Below the pieces are notes generated by a model, which saw only the letters and a list, made by a program, of their open reading frames with translations, did not search any database and was not told the DNA's origin. This document shows, piece after piece, positions 23,891 through 31,148 of a DNA stretch of 41,830 bases (positions are counted from its first letter, which is position 1; every line of letters starts with the position of its first letter). The stretch is from Bacillota bacterium (GTDB lineage: Bacteria > Bacillota > Clostridia > Christensenellales > UMGS416). Location of the stretch: the NCBI GenBank assembly GCA_023428265.1, contig JAEYYW010000072.1, positions 1 through 41,830 on the forward strand, in the 5' to 3' direction. The position numbers were made by a program, and so were the translations under genes.

Positions 23891-24586
23891 GTGAGGAGTT
23901 TGGACCGTGTTGATGAGACTGCTGCTTTATATGAGGAATTGATCTGCAAAGTGCAGGGTGTGTTCTCCGCCAAGGTGAAGATAGACGAAGCCGATGGCGA
24001 GATCATTGAGTGCCATGTGCTGGCAGACCGTTCCCGCAACGTCAAGCAGCTGGTGCGAGACGTGCAGTCGGCATTGATGGCCCAATTCCATGTTGATTTG
24101 GATTACAAGCTGATCAGTGTGGCACAGGTGGATAACCTGGATAGCATGATCGGCCCTTCGCGCGATGAGCTGCCTGTGGAAGAGAAGAAGGCGGAAGCCC
24201 CCCGGGTGCTTCTGAAGTCATTCTCCGTGGGTTATGAAGGCAGCATGATCAAGGCCACCGTGTCATTGGCAGCCGGAGAGCGTGTGTATTCCGGCGAAGC
24301 TTCCGGCAACAGCGGGGCAAACAGCCGCTTCCGCACGCTGGCGCAGGCGGTGGTAAACGCGGTGAACTACAACATTGACCAGGGCCTCACATTAAGCATT
24401 CTGGACGTGCAGCGATTCAACATCAATGGCCAAAACGCATATGCCGTGGCGGTGTATTGCCGGCATATGGGCCGTGAAGACACGTTGCTGGGCGCCGCGA
24501 TCATTCGCGAGGATGAAAACGTCGCGGTGGTCAAGGCTGCGCTGGACGCGCTGAACAGGAGGCTTTTCGTATCCTCAGCCAAATAG
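23891..24586 (+). CDS. Uncharacterised two-domain protein with a LeuA-dimer-like C-terminal region
   Basis: I do not recognise a named family. The 231-residue soluble protein has an N-terminal part (about 1-85) with the pattern IIECHVLADRSRNVKQLVRDVQSAL, an acidic linker, and a C-terminal part (about 105-231) whose arrangement resembles the allosteric domain of 2-isopropylmalate synthase: strand, GERVYSGEASGNSGANSRF, LDVQRFNINGQNAYAVAVY, then VVKAALDALNRRL. No membrane segment or enzymatic motif is visible. The start is uncertain: GTG 23891 after AGAAGGGCAG, or TTG 23900 after GGTGAGGAG. It has its own promoter and lies between rpoD and an HD-GYP gene. A regulatory ligand-binding role is speculation. 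Confidence 0.6.
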   Translation: MRSLDRVDETAALYEELICKVQGVFSAKVKIDEADGEIIECHVLADRSRNVKQLVRDVQSALMAQFHVDLDYKLISVAQVDNLDSMIGPSRDELPVEEKKAEAPRVLLKSFSVGYEGSMIKATVSLAAGERVYSGEASGNSGANSRFRTLAQAVVNAVNYNIDQGLTLSILDVQRFNINGQNAYAVAVYCRHMGREDTLLGAAIIREDENVAVVKAALDALNRRLFVSSAK

Positions 24587-24593
24587 GGGAACT

Positions 24594-24809
24594 TTAGGCT
24601 CAGCTCCACATTCATGCCGTATCTCGATAAGCGTAGCGGATAAATAGCCTGTCTGTTAGCGGACGACAGAGTTTCGTGAAGGAGGCTATTTATAATGAAG
24701 GCTAAGATCGCGATGGCTCTTGCAGCTTTGGTTTCTTTGCTGCTTGCCGGTGGCGCAATGCTCACCTGGAGGTAATACCATCTGATAATCATTGGGGAGC
24801 TGAGCCTAA
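24594..24809. repeat. 216-bp module bounded by a perfect 14-bp inverted repeat
   Basis: TTAGGCTCAGCTCC (24594-24607) and GGAGCTGAGCCTAA (24796-24809) are perfect inverted copies. Inside lies a perfect 11-bp inverted repeat, ATAAATAGCCT (24640-24650) and AGGCTATTTAT (24683-24693), ending one base before the ATG of a 26-codon reading frame and covering most of its GGAGG site, with a further 5-bp TCTGT/ACAGA hairpin (24652-24656/24666-24670) in its loop. The module fills nearly all the space between two genes. It may be a MITE-like insertion or a structured RNA gene. Confidence 0.7.
24695..24775 (+). CDS. 26-residue hydrophobic peptide
   Basis: The frame begins MKAKIAMALAALVSLLLAGG and ends AMLTWR: a basic start, a single hydrophobic helix of about 20 residues and a short Trp-Arg tail. 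A GGAGG (24681-24685) is nine bases before the ATG, so it looks translatable, but most of that site is in an 11-bp hairpin stem. It resembles either a lone signal-peptide-like segment or the small membrane peptides of type I toxin-antitoxin systems, which are of similar size and also hide their ribosome binding sites. No homologue is known to me. Whether it is expressed cannot be judged from sequence. Confidence 0.45.
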   Translation: MKAKIAMALAALVSLLLAGGAMLTWR

Positions 24810-24833
24810 TTTCCATAAACAGCGGGAGTATCT

Positions 24834-26156
24834 ATGGGTAACGGTGGATCCGGCAAATTGAAATCCATATTTGCCAATACATATCTGGCCTTGTATGCCT
24901 TGGCTGGGTTTGGGTTGGCAGCGCTATACATCTATGACTTTATTGCGGAAAATCCCATTTCCGGCAACGTGATCGGATCGGTGCTGCAGTATCTGATTTT
25001 ATTGGTGATGCTCTCCATCTGCCGGTCGTATCCGCTCCCCACGCGCAAGGGCGAATACACCGACATCTCGATCATCCTTCTTTATGCCATCTCGGTGCTC
25101 TATGGCGTCAAGGTCACTGTCATCTCAATCATCATCAGTGCGCTGTTTGAGTTTGAGAAGCGTGACGGCAAAACAGTCAGCACCTTTTTGCACACTCATA
25201 TCTCCAAGACGCTCTACAACAACGCGAACTACATCATTTCAGTCAGCGCGGGCTGGCTTGCGTTTGAGGCCGTTGGCGGCCGCGCCGGGGCATTGGCCAT
25301 GCCGGCTTTGTTGCTGCCCTCCCTTTTGTTCCTGGTGGTCACGCTGCTGGTCAATAGTATCAGTACGATCCTGATCATCAAGCTGATGGTGGGTGCGCCG
25401 TTCTTCTCTTCCTTCATGAGCGTGGTTACCAATCTTCTGCCCACGCTGATGGCGTTTGCGCCGATTGGTTATTTCTTGGCTTACATTTTCCAAATGAGTG
25501 AGGGCGGCCCTGTGCTCTCAGCTCTGTTCTTCATTCCGCTGATGTTTGCCCGCTATGCGTTCAAGCTGTATGTTGATTCCAAGGAGCAATACATCCGCAC
25601 GATCAGCACGCTCACTGCCGCTATCGAGGCCAAGGATGAATACACGGAAGGCCACTCCAAGCGCGTGGGGCAATATGCCGAGGAAATAGCTCAGGCAATG
25701 GGGATGGGATCATACCGTCTTGAAAACCTGAAAGTTGCGGCGGTTCTCCATGACATCGGCAAGATCGGCATTGAGGATGAGATCCTGAGAAAGCCCGGCA
25801 AATTGTCACCGGAGGAGTGGGACAAGATCATGCAGCACCCCGCCATCGGTGTCAAGATCCTAGAAGATGTGAATATCCCCACACCTGTTCGTGATATGAT
25901 CCTTTATCACCATGTGCGGTATGACGGCGGTGGATATCCCAAGCTTGATGCGGGCAAGACGGTGCCGATTGAAGTTCATGTGATCAGCCTGGCCGATGCT
26001 TATGACGCGATGACGAGCGACAGGCCCTATCGCAAAGCGCTCAGTGAGGAAACGGCGCTGAACATCATCCGGCAGGAGCGCGGCACCCAGTTCCACCCCG
26101 ATGTTGTGGACACTTTCCTGAAAATGAAGCAGAGAGATTCGCAGGACAGCAAATGA
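24834..26156 (+). CDS. Membrane-anchored HD-GYP domain phosphodiesterase
   Basis: A 440-residue protein with about seven membrane helices in residues 15-240 and a cytoplasmic HD-GYP domain (about 250-425). Motifs are complete: EGHSKRVGQYA, the HD pair in LHDIGKIGI, the HP in QHPAIGVKIL, then HHVRYDGGGYP (the GYP signature) and ISLADAYDAMTSDRPYR. These suggest a cyclic-di-GMP phosphodiesterase. The membrane part resembles a sensor module but its signal is unknown. A GGGAG site precedes ATG 24834. The stop overlaps the next start by four bases, so it is coupled to the DUF5317-TrmK gene. Confidence 0.9.
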   Translation: MGNGGSGKLKSIFANTYLALYALAGFGLAALYIYDFIAENPISGNVIGSVLQYLILLVMLSICRSYPLPTRKGEYTDISIILLYAISVLYGVKVTVISIIISALFEFEKRDGKTVSTFLHTHISKTLYNNANYIISVSAGWLAFEAVGGRAGALAMPALLLPSLLFLVVTLLVNSISTILIIKLMVGAPFFSSFMSVVTNLLPTLMAFAPIGYFLAYIFQMSEGGPVLSALFFIPLMFARYAFKLYVDSKEQYIRTISTLTAAIEAKDEYTEGHSKRVGQYAEEIAQAMGMGSYRLENLKVAAVLHDIGKIGIEDEILRKPGKLSPEEWDKIMQHPAIGVKILEDVNIPTPVRDMILYHHVRYDGGGYPKLDAGKTVPIEVHVISLADAYDAMTSDRPYRKALSEETALNIIRQERGTQFHPDVVDTFLKMKQRDSQDSK

Positions 26157-27694
26157 CATTACTGATCTTCATCATCGCTGGGCTGGTCATCGGCATGGCT
26201 CGCGGCGGCGGACTGAGCGGTCTGGTTGGCATTGGGCTGCGAGGTGTGTGGCTGGTGTTTCTGGCTGCATTGGCGGAGTTTGCCATCACTGTGCTGCCCC
26301 CGTTTATGCCCTGGCTTTTTCCCGAGTTTCTGATTCCCGCGCAGATCATCCGCTTTTTGCCGCTGGTCGTTTTTGTGCTGATCAATATCCGCAAATATGG
26401 TGTTTGGGTGGCAGCGTTGGGGCTGGCGCTCAACATCACCGTGATTGCCGCCAACGGCTGGCGCATGCCTGTTGCGTGGCAGGCCCCCATGCTGCCCGGC
26501 ATGGAGCGTGTTGTGCAGCGCATCGCCGATGGCACGATTCCCGAGTATTTCGTGATGCCAGGGCCTTATGAAGCCAACTTGTGGTTTTTGAGCGACATCC
26601 TCCCATGCCACATCGGAGTGTCCGGTTATGCCAGCGTGGGCGACGTGATCCTGGGAGTGGGGCTCCTGCTGTTAATCGAGCACGCAATGGCGAGATACTC
26701 CACTGGCAGGCATGCCCGTGGGAGCCTTGCCCCCCGGCTTGGTCGGCATGGCGCACCGCTTCCGGCATCGTCCGGCGCGCTAGCAAACAATGAAATCGGT
26801 ACTTCTGCCCCCAAGCCGGAGCCGGTTCCAAACGTTGCGAGATCGATGGAAGATGATATTGGGACGCGAATGATGCCGGCTAAAAAGACCCAACATACTG
26901 TCAATGCGTCAATAATATCAGAAGAAGGCAAAGGCCCCGGCTTCCTGCCGGCATCAGGGCCGCTGGATGCTGAGAAAATGAAAAAGGTGATCCCCATCAA
27001 GCTTTCACCGCGCCTGCAAACCATCGCCTCCATGATTGATACGCAGTCGGCAGTGGCCGATGTGGGTTGTGACCATGGCAAGCTTTCTGCATATCTGGCC
27101 TTAAGCGGCTGCCAGAAAGTGATCGCGGTGGATGTGAGCGCCAAATCGCTTGCCAAAACGCGGGAACTGGTGCGTGAACTGGGCATTGGCAGCATCGTGC
27201 AGACCAGAGTGGGCGACGGTTTGAAAAAGCTCAGGCCCGGTGAGGCAACTGTAATTGTGATGGCCGGCCTGGGTGGCCAGACGATTGTGGAGGTGCTTGA
27301 GGCCGGGGCGCGGCAAGCAGAGGCAGCGGAGCGGCTTGTGCTGCAGCCGATGAACTCTGTGGGCACAGTGCGCCGCTGGCTTGCAGACAGCGGTTTCCAG
27401 ATCATAGATGAGCAGCTCGCTGAGGAAGACGGGCGCATCTATCAGGTGCTGGCGGCAGCGCCGGGGCAGGATGCCCGGCCGCCCATGTCACTGTTTGACC
27501 TGGAAGTGGGGCATCTGCTCTTGAGCCGCCGCCATCCGCTGCTGGGAAAACTGCTGCAATACAAGCTGGACACGATTGATACGATACTCAATGAGATTGC
27601 AGATAAGTCAACCCCCAAGGTCGAGGCTCGCCGCAATGAGTTGATTGAGTTGCGGGGGCGCTGCGCGGAGGCACTGGAATGGTTTGTGCAATAG
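26153..27694 (+). CDS. trmK: DUF5317 membrane domain fused to tRNA (adenine22-N1)-methyltransferase TrmK
   Basis: The 513-residue frame joins two usually separate proteins. Residues 1-185 are a DUF5317-type membrane protein with about six helices. Residues 186-275 are a low-complexity linker rich in Pro, Ala, Arg and Ser. Residues 276-513 are TrmK, which methylates A22 of tRNAs: LSPRLQTIASMI, the SAM site VADVGCDHGKLSAYLA, IVMAGLGG and LQPMNSV. No stop or frame change interrupts the linker. ATG 26978, at the TrmK boundary, has no convincing ribosome binding site, so translation as one chain is favoured but not certain. The start overlaps the HD-GYP stop. nif3 follows with a 16-base overlap, the trmK-yqfO pairing of Bacillus. 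Confidence 0.85.
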   Translation: MTLLIFIIAGLVIGMARGGGLSGLVGIGLRGVWLVFLAALAEFAITVLPPFMPWLFPEFLIPAQIIRFLPLVVFVLINIRKYGVWVAALGLALNITVIAANGWRMPVAWQAPMLPGMERVVQRIADGTIPEYFVMPGPYEANLWFLSDILPCHIGVSGYASVGDVILGVGLLLLIEHAMARYSTGRHARGSLAPRLGRHGAPLPASSGALANNEIGTSAPKPEPVPNVARSMEDDIGTRMMPAKKTQHTVNASIISEEGKGPGFLPASGPLDAEKMKKVIPIKLSPRLQTIASMIDTQSAVADVGCDHGKLSAYLALSGCQKVIAVDVSAKSLAKTRELVRELGIGSIVQTRVGDGLKKLRPGEATVIVMAGLGGQTIVEVLEAGARQAEAAERLVLQPMNSVGTVRRWLADSGFQIIDEQLAEEDGRIYQVLAAAPGQDARPPMSLFDLEVGHLLLSRRHPLLGKLLQYKLDTIDTILNEIADKSTPKVEARRNELIELRGRCAEALEWFVQ

Positions 27695-28467
27695 CTGATA
27701 TCGCCCGGATCATGGAATCATGGGCACCCAGGGAGCTTTCAGAACCGGGTGACAATGGGGGCCTGCTTGCCGGCGTTGCCACGCGGCCTGTTCAATCGGT
27801 GTTGATTTCTCTGGATGTCACCGAAGCTGTTATCCAATATGCCGCGCAGGCGGGCGCGCAGCTGGTTGTGTCTCATCATCCAGCCATTTACCGCCCCATC
27901 TCCGCCGTGACGGACGGCTCCGTGGCGGGCAAGCTTGCCTTGATGGCCATTGAGCGGGGAGTGGCGCTTTATGCCGCCCATACGAATCTGGACAGAGCAG
28001 CCGGAGGTGTCAATGACGCACTGTGTGCCGCTCTTGGCCTTCAGGATGCCGCGCCTGCCAGCCCTGGTTCCATCGGCAGAATTGCCAGCCTGCCGGCCAC
28101 GACATCGCTGGATGACTTCGCCGGTCGGGCGCGTCTCGCTCTGAACGCTCCGATGGCGCGGGTGACCGGGCCTGGGGAAAGACCCATCCAAAGGCTGTAT
28201 GTGGTTTCTGGAGCGGGCCGGCATGACATTGCCGATGCTGTGAGGGCTGGCGCAGATTGCATGCTTACCGGCGAGATCGGGCACCACGATGGCATAGACG
28301 CACTGGAGTTGGGGTTGACAGTTGTGGAATTGGGCCACTACCATACAGAGTGGCCGGTGCTGCAACACATAGAAAAGCATTTACAAAGCCAGTTCCAAAG
28401 GTTACAATATACTGTACGGACAGAAGTCTGTCCAATACACACAAGCCCATTCCGTTTTGTGTTGTAA
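27679..28467 (+). CDS. Nif3-like dinuclear metal-centre protein (YqfO/DUF34)
   Basis: A 262-residue protein of the widespread NIF3/DUF34 family; role uncertain, possibly metal insertion or GTP cyclohydrolase-like. Metal-binding motifs are visible: VVSHHPAIY, AAHTNLDRAAGGVNDAL, and GEIGHHDGIDALELG followed by ELGHYHTE. The early motif reads EPGDNGGLLAG, where most relatives have a Trp before DN and Val before GLL. It lacks the central insert found in the 370-residue Bacillus YqfO. ATG 27679 follows GCGGAGG inside the trmK end. The last 25 residues (after about 235) are poorly conserved and end FRFVL. Confidence 0.9.
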   Translation: MVCAIADIARIMESWAPRELSEPGDNGGLLAGVATRPVQSVLISLDVTEAVIQYAAQAGAQLVVSHHPAIYRPISAVTDGSVAGKLALMAIERGVALYAAHTNLDRAAGGVNDALCAALGLQDAAPASPGSIGRIASLPATTSLDDFAGRARLALNAPMARVTGPGERPIQRLYVVSGAGRHDIADAVRAGADCMLTGEIGHHDGIDALELGLTVVELGHYHTEWPVLQHIEKHLQSQFQRLQYTVRTEVCPIHTSPFRFVL

Positions 28468-28505
28468 TCATGGCATTGCCCGATAAAACGCCGTAGAACA
28501 GTGAG

Positions 28506-28529
28506 CAAAGAGGGGCACGCCCCTCTTTG
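28506..28529. repeat. Perfect palindromic hairpin before the zinc-ribbon gene
   Basis: CAAAGAGGGGC and GCCCCTCTTTG pair over 11 bases with only an AC between them. There is no T-tract after it, and a GGAGG site follows about a dozen bases later, so it may shape the mRNA 5' end or act as a weak stop for nif3 transcripts. Confidence 0.6.
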
Positions 28530-28551
28530 AGCGTGATAAGGAGGTTCGTCT

Positions 28552-29265
28552 GTGGATCAGCAAATCCAATTCTTGTGGGAGTATCAGCAAATCGACCTGC
28601 AGGTGGCAAACGTGGAAAGGAAACTTCGCGGCTCGCCCACGCGTAAAAAGCTGATGCAAGCCCGCGACTATATTCTTGATGCGCAAAATTTGATGAAAAA
28701 GATGGAGGCGGACGCTGGGGAAATCCGCATCAATTATGACTCGATCAAGCAAAGGAACGATGCTCTGGTGGCCGAGCTCAACAGCCTGATGGGCTATATC
28801 TCCGACTCCGACAGCAGCATGACGATGCAGGAGCTGGAGCGGATGCGCAAGGAGGTTGCCGAGATTCAGAGCAGCCTTGGCAAGCAAGAGCGTGAGCTGC
28901 AGCAGATTATCGAGCGCCTATCCCGGATCGAGGCAAATATGAGCAAGATTGCCAGCAATGCCCCGAAAGCCAAGCGTGACTACACCGAGCTCAAAGAAGT
29001 ATATGACGCGGAAGCGGCTGAAAACGCGGCGGAGGCAGCGCCTTTCCGCAAGCAAATGCAGGCGTTGGAAGCCCAGATCAACCCAAAGATGCTGCAACGC
29101 TACCAGAGCATCAAGAAAACCCGCATCAACCCGCTGGCGCCGGTGCGCAACAGCCGGTGCAGCGGCTGCAACATGGAGCTGCCCTCCGTTGTGCTGAAAA
29201 AAGTGGTGGAAAGCGGCACTGTGATGGAGTGTGAAAACTGCGGCAGGTTGCTTTTTATCGAATAG
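28552..29265 (+). CDS. Coiled-coil zinc-ribbon protein (COG1579 type)
   Basis: A 237-residue protein with a long charged coiled coil (about residues 10-170, for example QELERMRKEVAEIQSSLGKQ) and a C-terminal C4 zinc ribbon with CSGCNMELP and CENCGRLLF. This layout defines the CT398/CdsZ-like family found next to nif3 in many bacteria. Suggested roles include nucleic-acid or secretion-related binding; none is proven. Translation starts at GTG 28552 with an AAGGAGG site. The gene order nif3-zinc ribbon-rnpB is common in clostridia. A terminator follows directly. Confidence 0.88.
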   Translation: MDQQIQFLWEYQQIDLQVANVERKLRGSPTRKKLMQARDYILDAQNLMKKMEADAGEIRINYDSIKQRNDALVAELNSLMGYISDSDSSMTMQELERMRKEVAEIQSSLGKQERELQQIIERLSRIEANMSKIASNAPKAKRDYTELKEVYDAEAAENAAEAAPFRKQMQALEAQINPKMLQRYQSIKKTRINPLAPVRNSRCSGCNMELPSVVLKKVVESGTVMECENCGRLLFIE

Positions 29266-29281
29266 TTGCCGGTTAACAAAG

Positions 29282-29313
29282 TCCCCTTTCCTGCTTGGGA
29301 AGGGGGATTTTTT
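29282..29313 (+). terminator. Intrinsic terminator of the zinc-ribbon gene
   Basis: CCCCTTTCC (29283-29291) pairs with GGGAAGGGG with one wobble, loop TGCTT, followed by GATTTTTT. Confidence 0.88.
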
Positions 29314-29356
29314 CTATTAATCAGTAAGGATTTGGCAGCTTTTTTAATCCCTTCAT

Positions 29357-29385
29357 TTGAAAAAACAGGCCGCCTGTGTTATGAT
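29357..29385 (+). promoter_or_regulatory. Promoter of the RNase P RNA gene
   Basis: TTGAAA (29357-29362) and TATGAT (29380-29385) with a 17-base spacer. The predicted start near 29392 is a few bases before the P1 helix of the RNA. Confidence 0.75.
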
Positions 29386-29399
29386 TACAACACGATTTT

Positions 29400-29734
29400 G
29401 TGAGCAAGCCGGACGGCCGCGATGGCGGAATGCCGTCGAGGAAAGTCCGAGCACCGCAGGGCAGAGTGCCGGGTAACGCCCGGTGGAGGCGACTCCAAGG
29501 AAAGTGCAACAGAGAGATACCGCCGTGTTTCGGCACGGTAAGGGTGAAAAGGCGAGGTAAGAGCTCACCGGCAGCCTGGCAACAGGCATGGCCATGTAAA
29601 CCCCACTTGGTGCAAGAGGCAGGGAGATTGCGGTTGCCCGCTGCATTCCCTCAGTATCGCTTGAGCCCTCCGGCAACGGCGGGCCTAGATAGATGGCCGT
29701 TCAAGACAGAACTCGGCTTACAGGCTTGACTCAC
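29400..29734 (+). ncRNA. rnpB: RNase P RNA, type A
   Basis: Catalytic RNA of RNase P, about 335 nucleotides. The universally conserved CR-I segment GAGGAAAGTCCGAGCACC (from about 29448) and the matching 3' segment AAGACAGAACTCGGCTTA (from about 29703) are present, as is the GGTAAGGGTGAAA core (CR-II/III area). The ends GTGAG-AAGCC and GGCTTGACTCAC pair to form P1. The P12 arm (ACCGGCAGCCTGGCAACAGGC) and the overall layout are of the ancestral type A rather than the Bacillus type B, which is normal for clostridia. Ends are set by the P1 pairing and may be off by a few bases. Confidence 0.95.
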
Positions 29735-29741
29735 AAACAGG

Positions 29742-29776
29742 AAAGCCCAAAGGGGAAACCCTTTGGGCTTTCTATT
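29742..29776 (+). terminator. Intrinsic terminator of rnpB
   Basis: AAAGCCCAAAGGG (29742-29754) and CCCTTTGGGCTTT (29759-29771) form a perfect 13-bp stem with a GAAA tetraloop, followed by CTATTT. Confidence 0.9.
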
Positions 29777-29876
29777 TGCCGCTGTATTCTATTCCAAAAG
29801 CTGTTATAATATGTATATCCATACATACTTCTCGACGAATATGCAATCGGAAATACTGAAGCCACGGGCATGAGAA

Positions 29877-30761
29877 ATGAGAAAATTCCGTTTTAAGAAG
29901 ATCGATGCCTTCACCGGGGCCAATTCTGCCGGCAACCCGGCCGGTTGCGTCTGGCTGGATCAGGCAGATGATATCTCCGCCTCGGAAATGCACCGGATTG
30001 CCGCAGAGCTCAAGGGCTTTGTCAGCGAGGTGGCATATGTGTGCCCTGAAGGCGAGGGATATTATCTCCGCTTTTGGTCCAGTGAGCGAGAGGTGGACTT
30101 CTGCGGCCATGCCACGATCGCCGCGATGTTTGACCTGTTTGAAAGCGGCAAGGCGCCGCGCAGGGGGGACGAAACCACAATCCGCGTGGGCGATAACCGC
30201 CTGACCGTGCAACATGAGCCGGAGAGCGGCGTGTTCATCCTGGCGCCGGAGCCGGCCTTTCTTCCATTGCGGATGGAGAGAGACTCTATCCTGAAGCCAC
30301 TCTTCCTCAGCCCCTTGGACCTGGAGGAGCGCTTCCCGGCGGCACTGGTCAAATGCGGGCTCACGGCTCTGCTGGTGCCGATGCGGCGGGCCAGCACGCT
30401 AACCGATGTCGCCCCCAATCCGGAGGAGCTCGCGGAGTTTTGCACCAGGCACGGCATTGACATCGTTGTGCTGCACACGGACGACCGGGTGCTGCCCGGC
30501 TCAAGTTATCGCACTCGGGTGTTCGCGCCGCGGTTTGGATATCTGGAGGATCCCGCCACCGGCTCGGGCAACGCTGCACTCGGCAGCTGGCTGCTCCACA
30601 ATGGCCTGTGGGATGGCAGGCCCATCGCAATCGAGCAGGGCCGGAGTTTCAAAGCGCCCAACATCATCCGGCTGCGGGCGCAAGACGTGGGTGGAAGGAA
30701 GCGGGTGCAGTTCGGTGGCCGCGCCACGGTGCGGATTGACGGATGGTATCAGCTGCAATAA
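29877..30761 (+). CDS. PhzF-family isomerase/epimerase-like protein
   Basis: A 294-residue member of the PhzF family (diaminopimelate-epimerase fold); members isomerise small metabolites and the substrate here is unknown. Family landmarks are FTGANSAGNPAGCVW, the catalytic Glu in FVSEVAYV, WSSEREVDFCGHATIA and EDPATGSGNAALGSWLL. A TATAAT at 29805-29810 suggests a promoter but no good -35 is seen; the ribosome binding site is weak (CACGGGCATGAG region). No phenazine genes are nearby. Directly downstream are remnants of an isochorismatase gene. Confidence 0.9.
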   Translation: MRKFRFKKIDAFTGANSAGNPAGCVWLDQADDISASEMHRIAAELKGFVSEVAYVCPEGEGYYLRFWSSEREVDFCGHATIAAMFDLFESGKAPRRGDETTIRVGDNRLTVQHEPESGVFILAPEPAFLPLRMERDSILKPLFLSPLDLEERFPAALVKCGLTALLVPMRRASTLTDVAPNPEELAEFCTRHGIDIVVLHTDDRVLPGSSYRTRVFAPRFGYLEDPATGSGNAALGSWLLHNGLWDGRPIAIEQGRSFKAPNIIRLRAQDVGGRKRVQFGGRATVRIDGWYQLQ

Positions 30762-30769
30762 GGGTGGCA

Positions 30770-31102
30770 GCTGATAGCCGGGTTGCACAGGGCTGAAGGG
30801 GATCTGGTGCTCAACAAAAGGTGAGCAACTCATTCAAAGAGAAAGCGATCCTGGCTGCATTAAAAGGCCTGGGCGTCAATTCGGTGCTGGTGTCTGGGCT
30901 GGTGACCCATGGATGTGTGTAAGCGGCCTGTGAAGGAGCGCTCGAGCTGGGTTGCTCTGTGACGCTGGCTTCAGATGGCCACAGCAGCTATCATGCTGAC
31001 GCAGTCGCATTGATCGGGCAGTGGAACAGCAAACTCCGCGACGCCGGTGTGGATGTGGTGCAGACAGACGAGATTGCCCGGAGGATCCTGGGTGAGGAGT
31101 AA
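30770..31102 (+). pseudogene. Isochorismatase-like cysteine hydrolase remnant
   Basis: This 387-base gap between genes holds a decayed isochorismatase-family gene. One frame gives AEGDLVLNKR (about 30797-30820), then a shift to another frame at about 30821 gives VSNSFKEKAILAALKGLGV (GTG 30821), SVLVSGLVTHGCV with the catalytic Cys, a TAA at 30920-30922, and then AACEGALELGCSVTLASDG and HSSYHADAVALIGQWN to a stop at 31100-31102. The N-terminal third is missing. Thus there is a truncation, a frameshift and a nonsense codon; three lesions argue for real decay rather than sequencing error. Confidence 0.85.
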
Positions 31103-31148
31103 GCCCACCTGATCTTGATCCGATGCGGTGTGGAAAGGCAGGGGAGCC

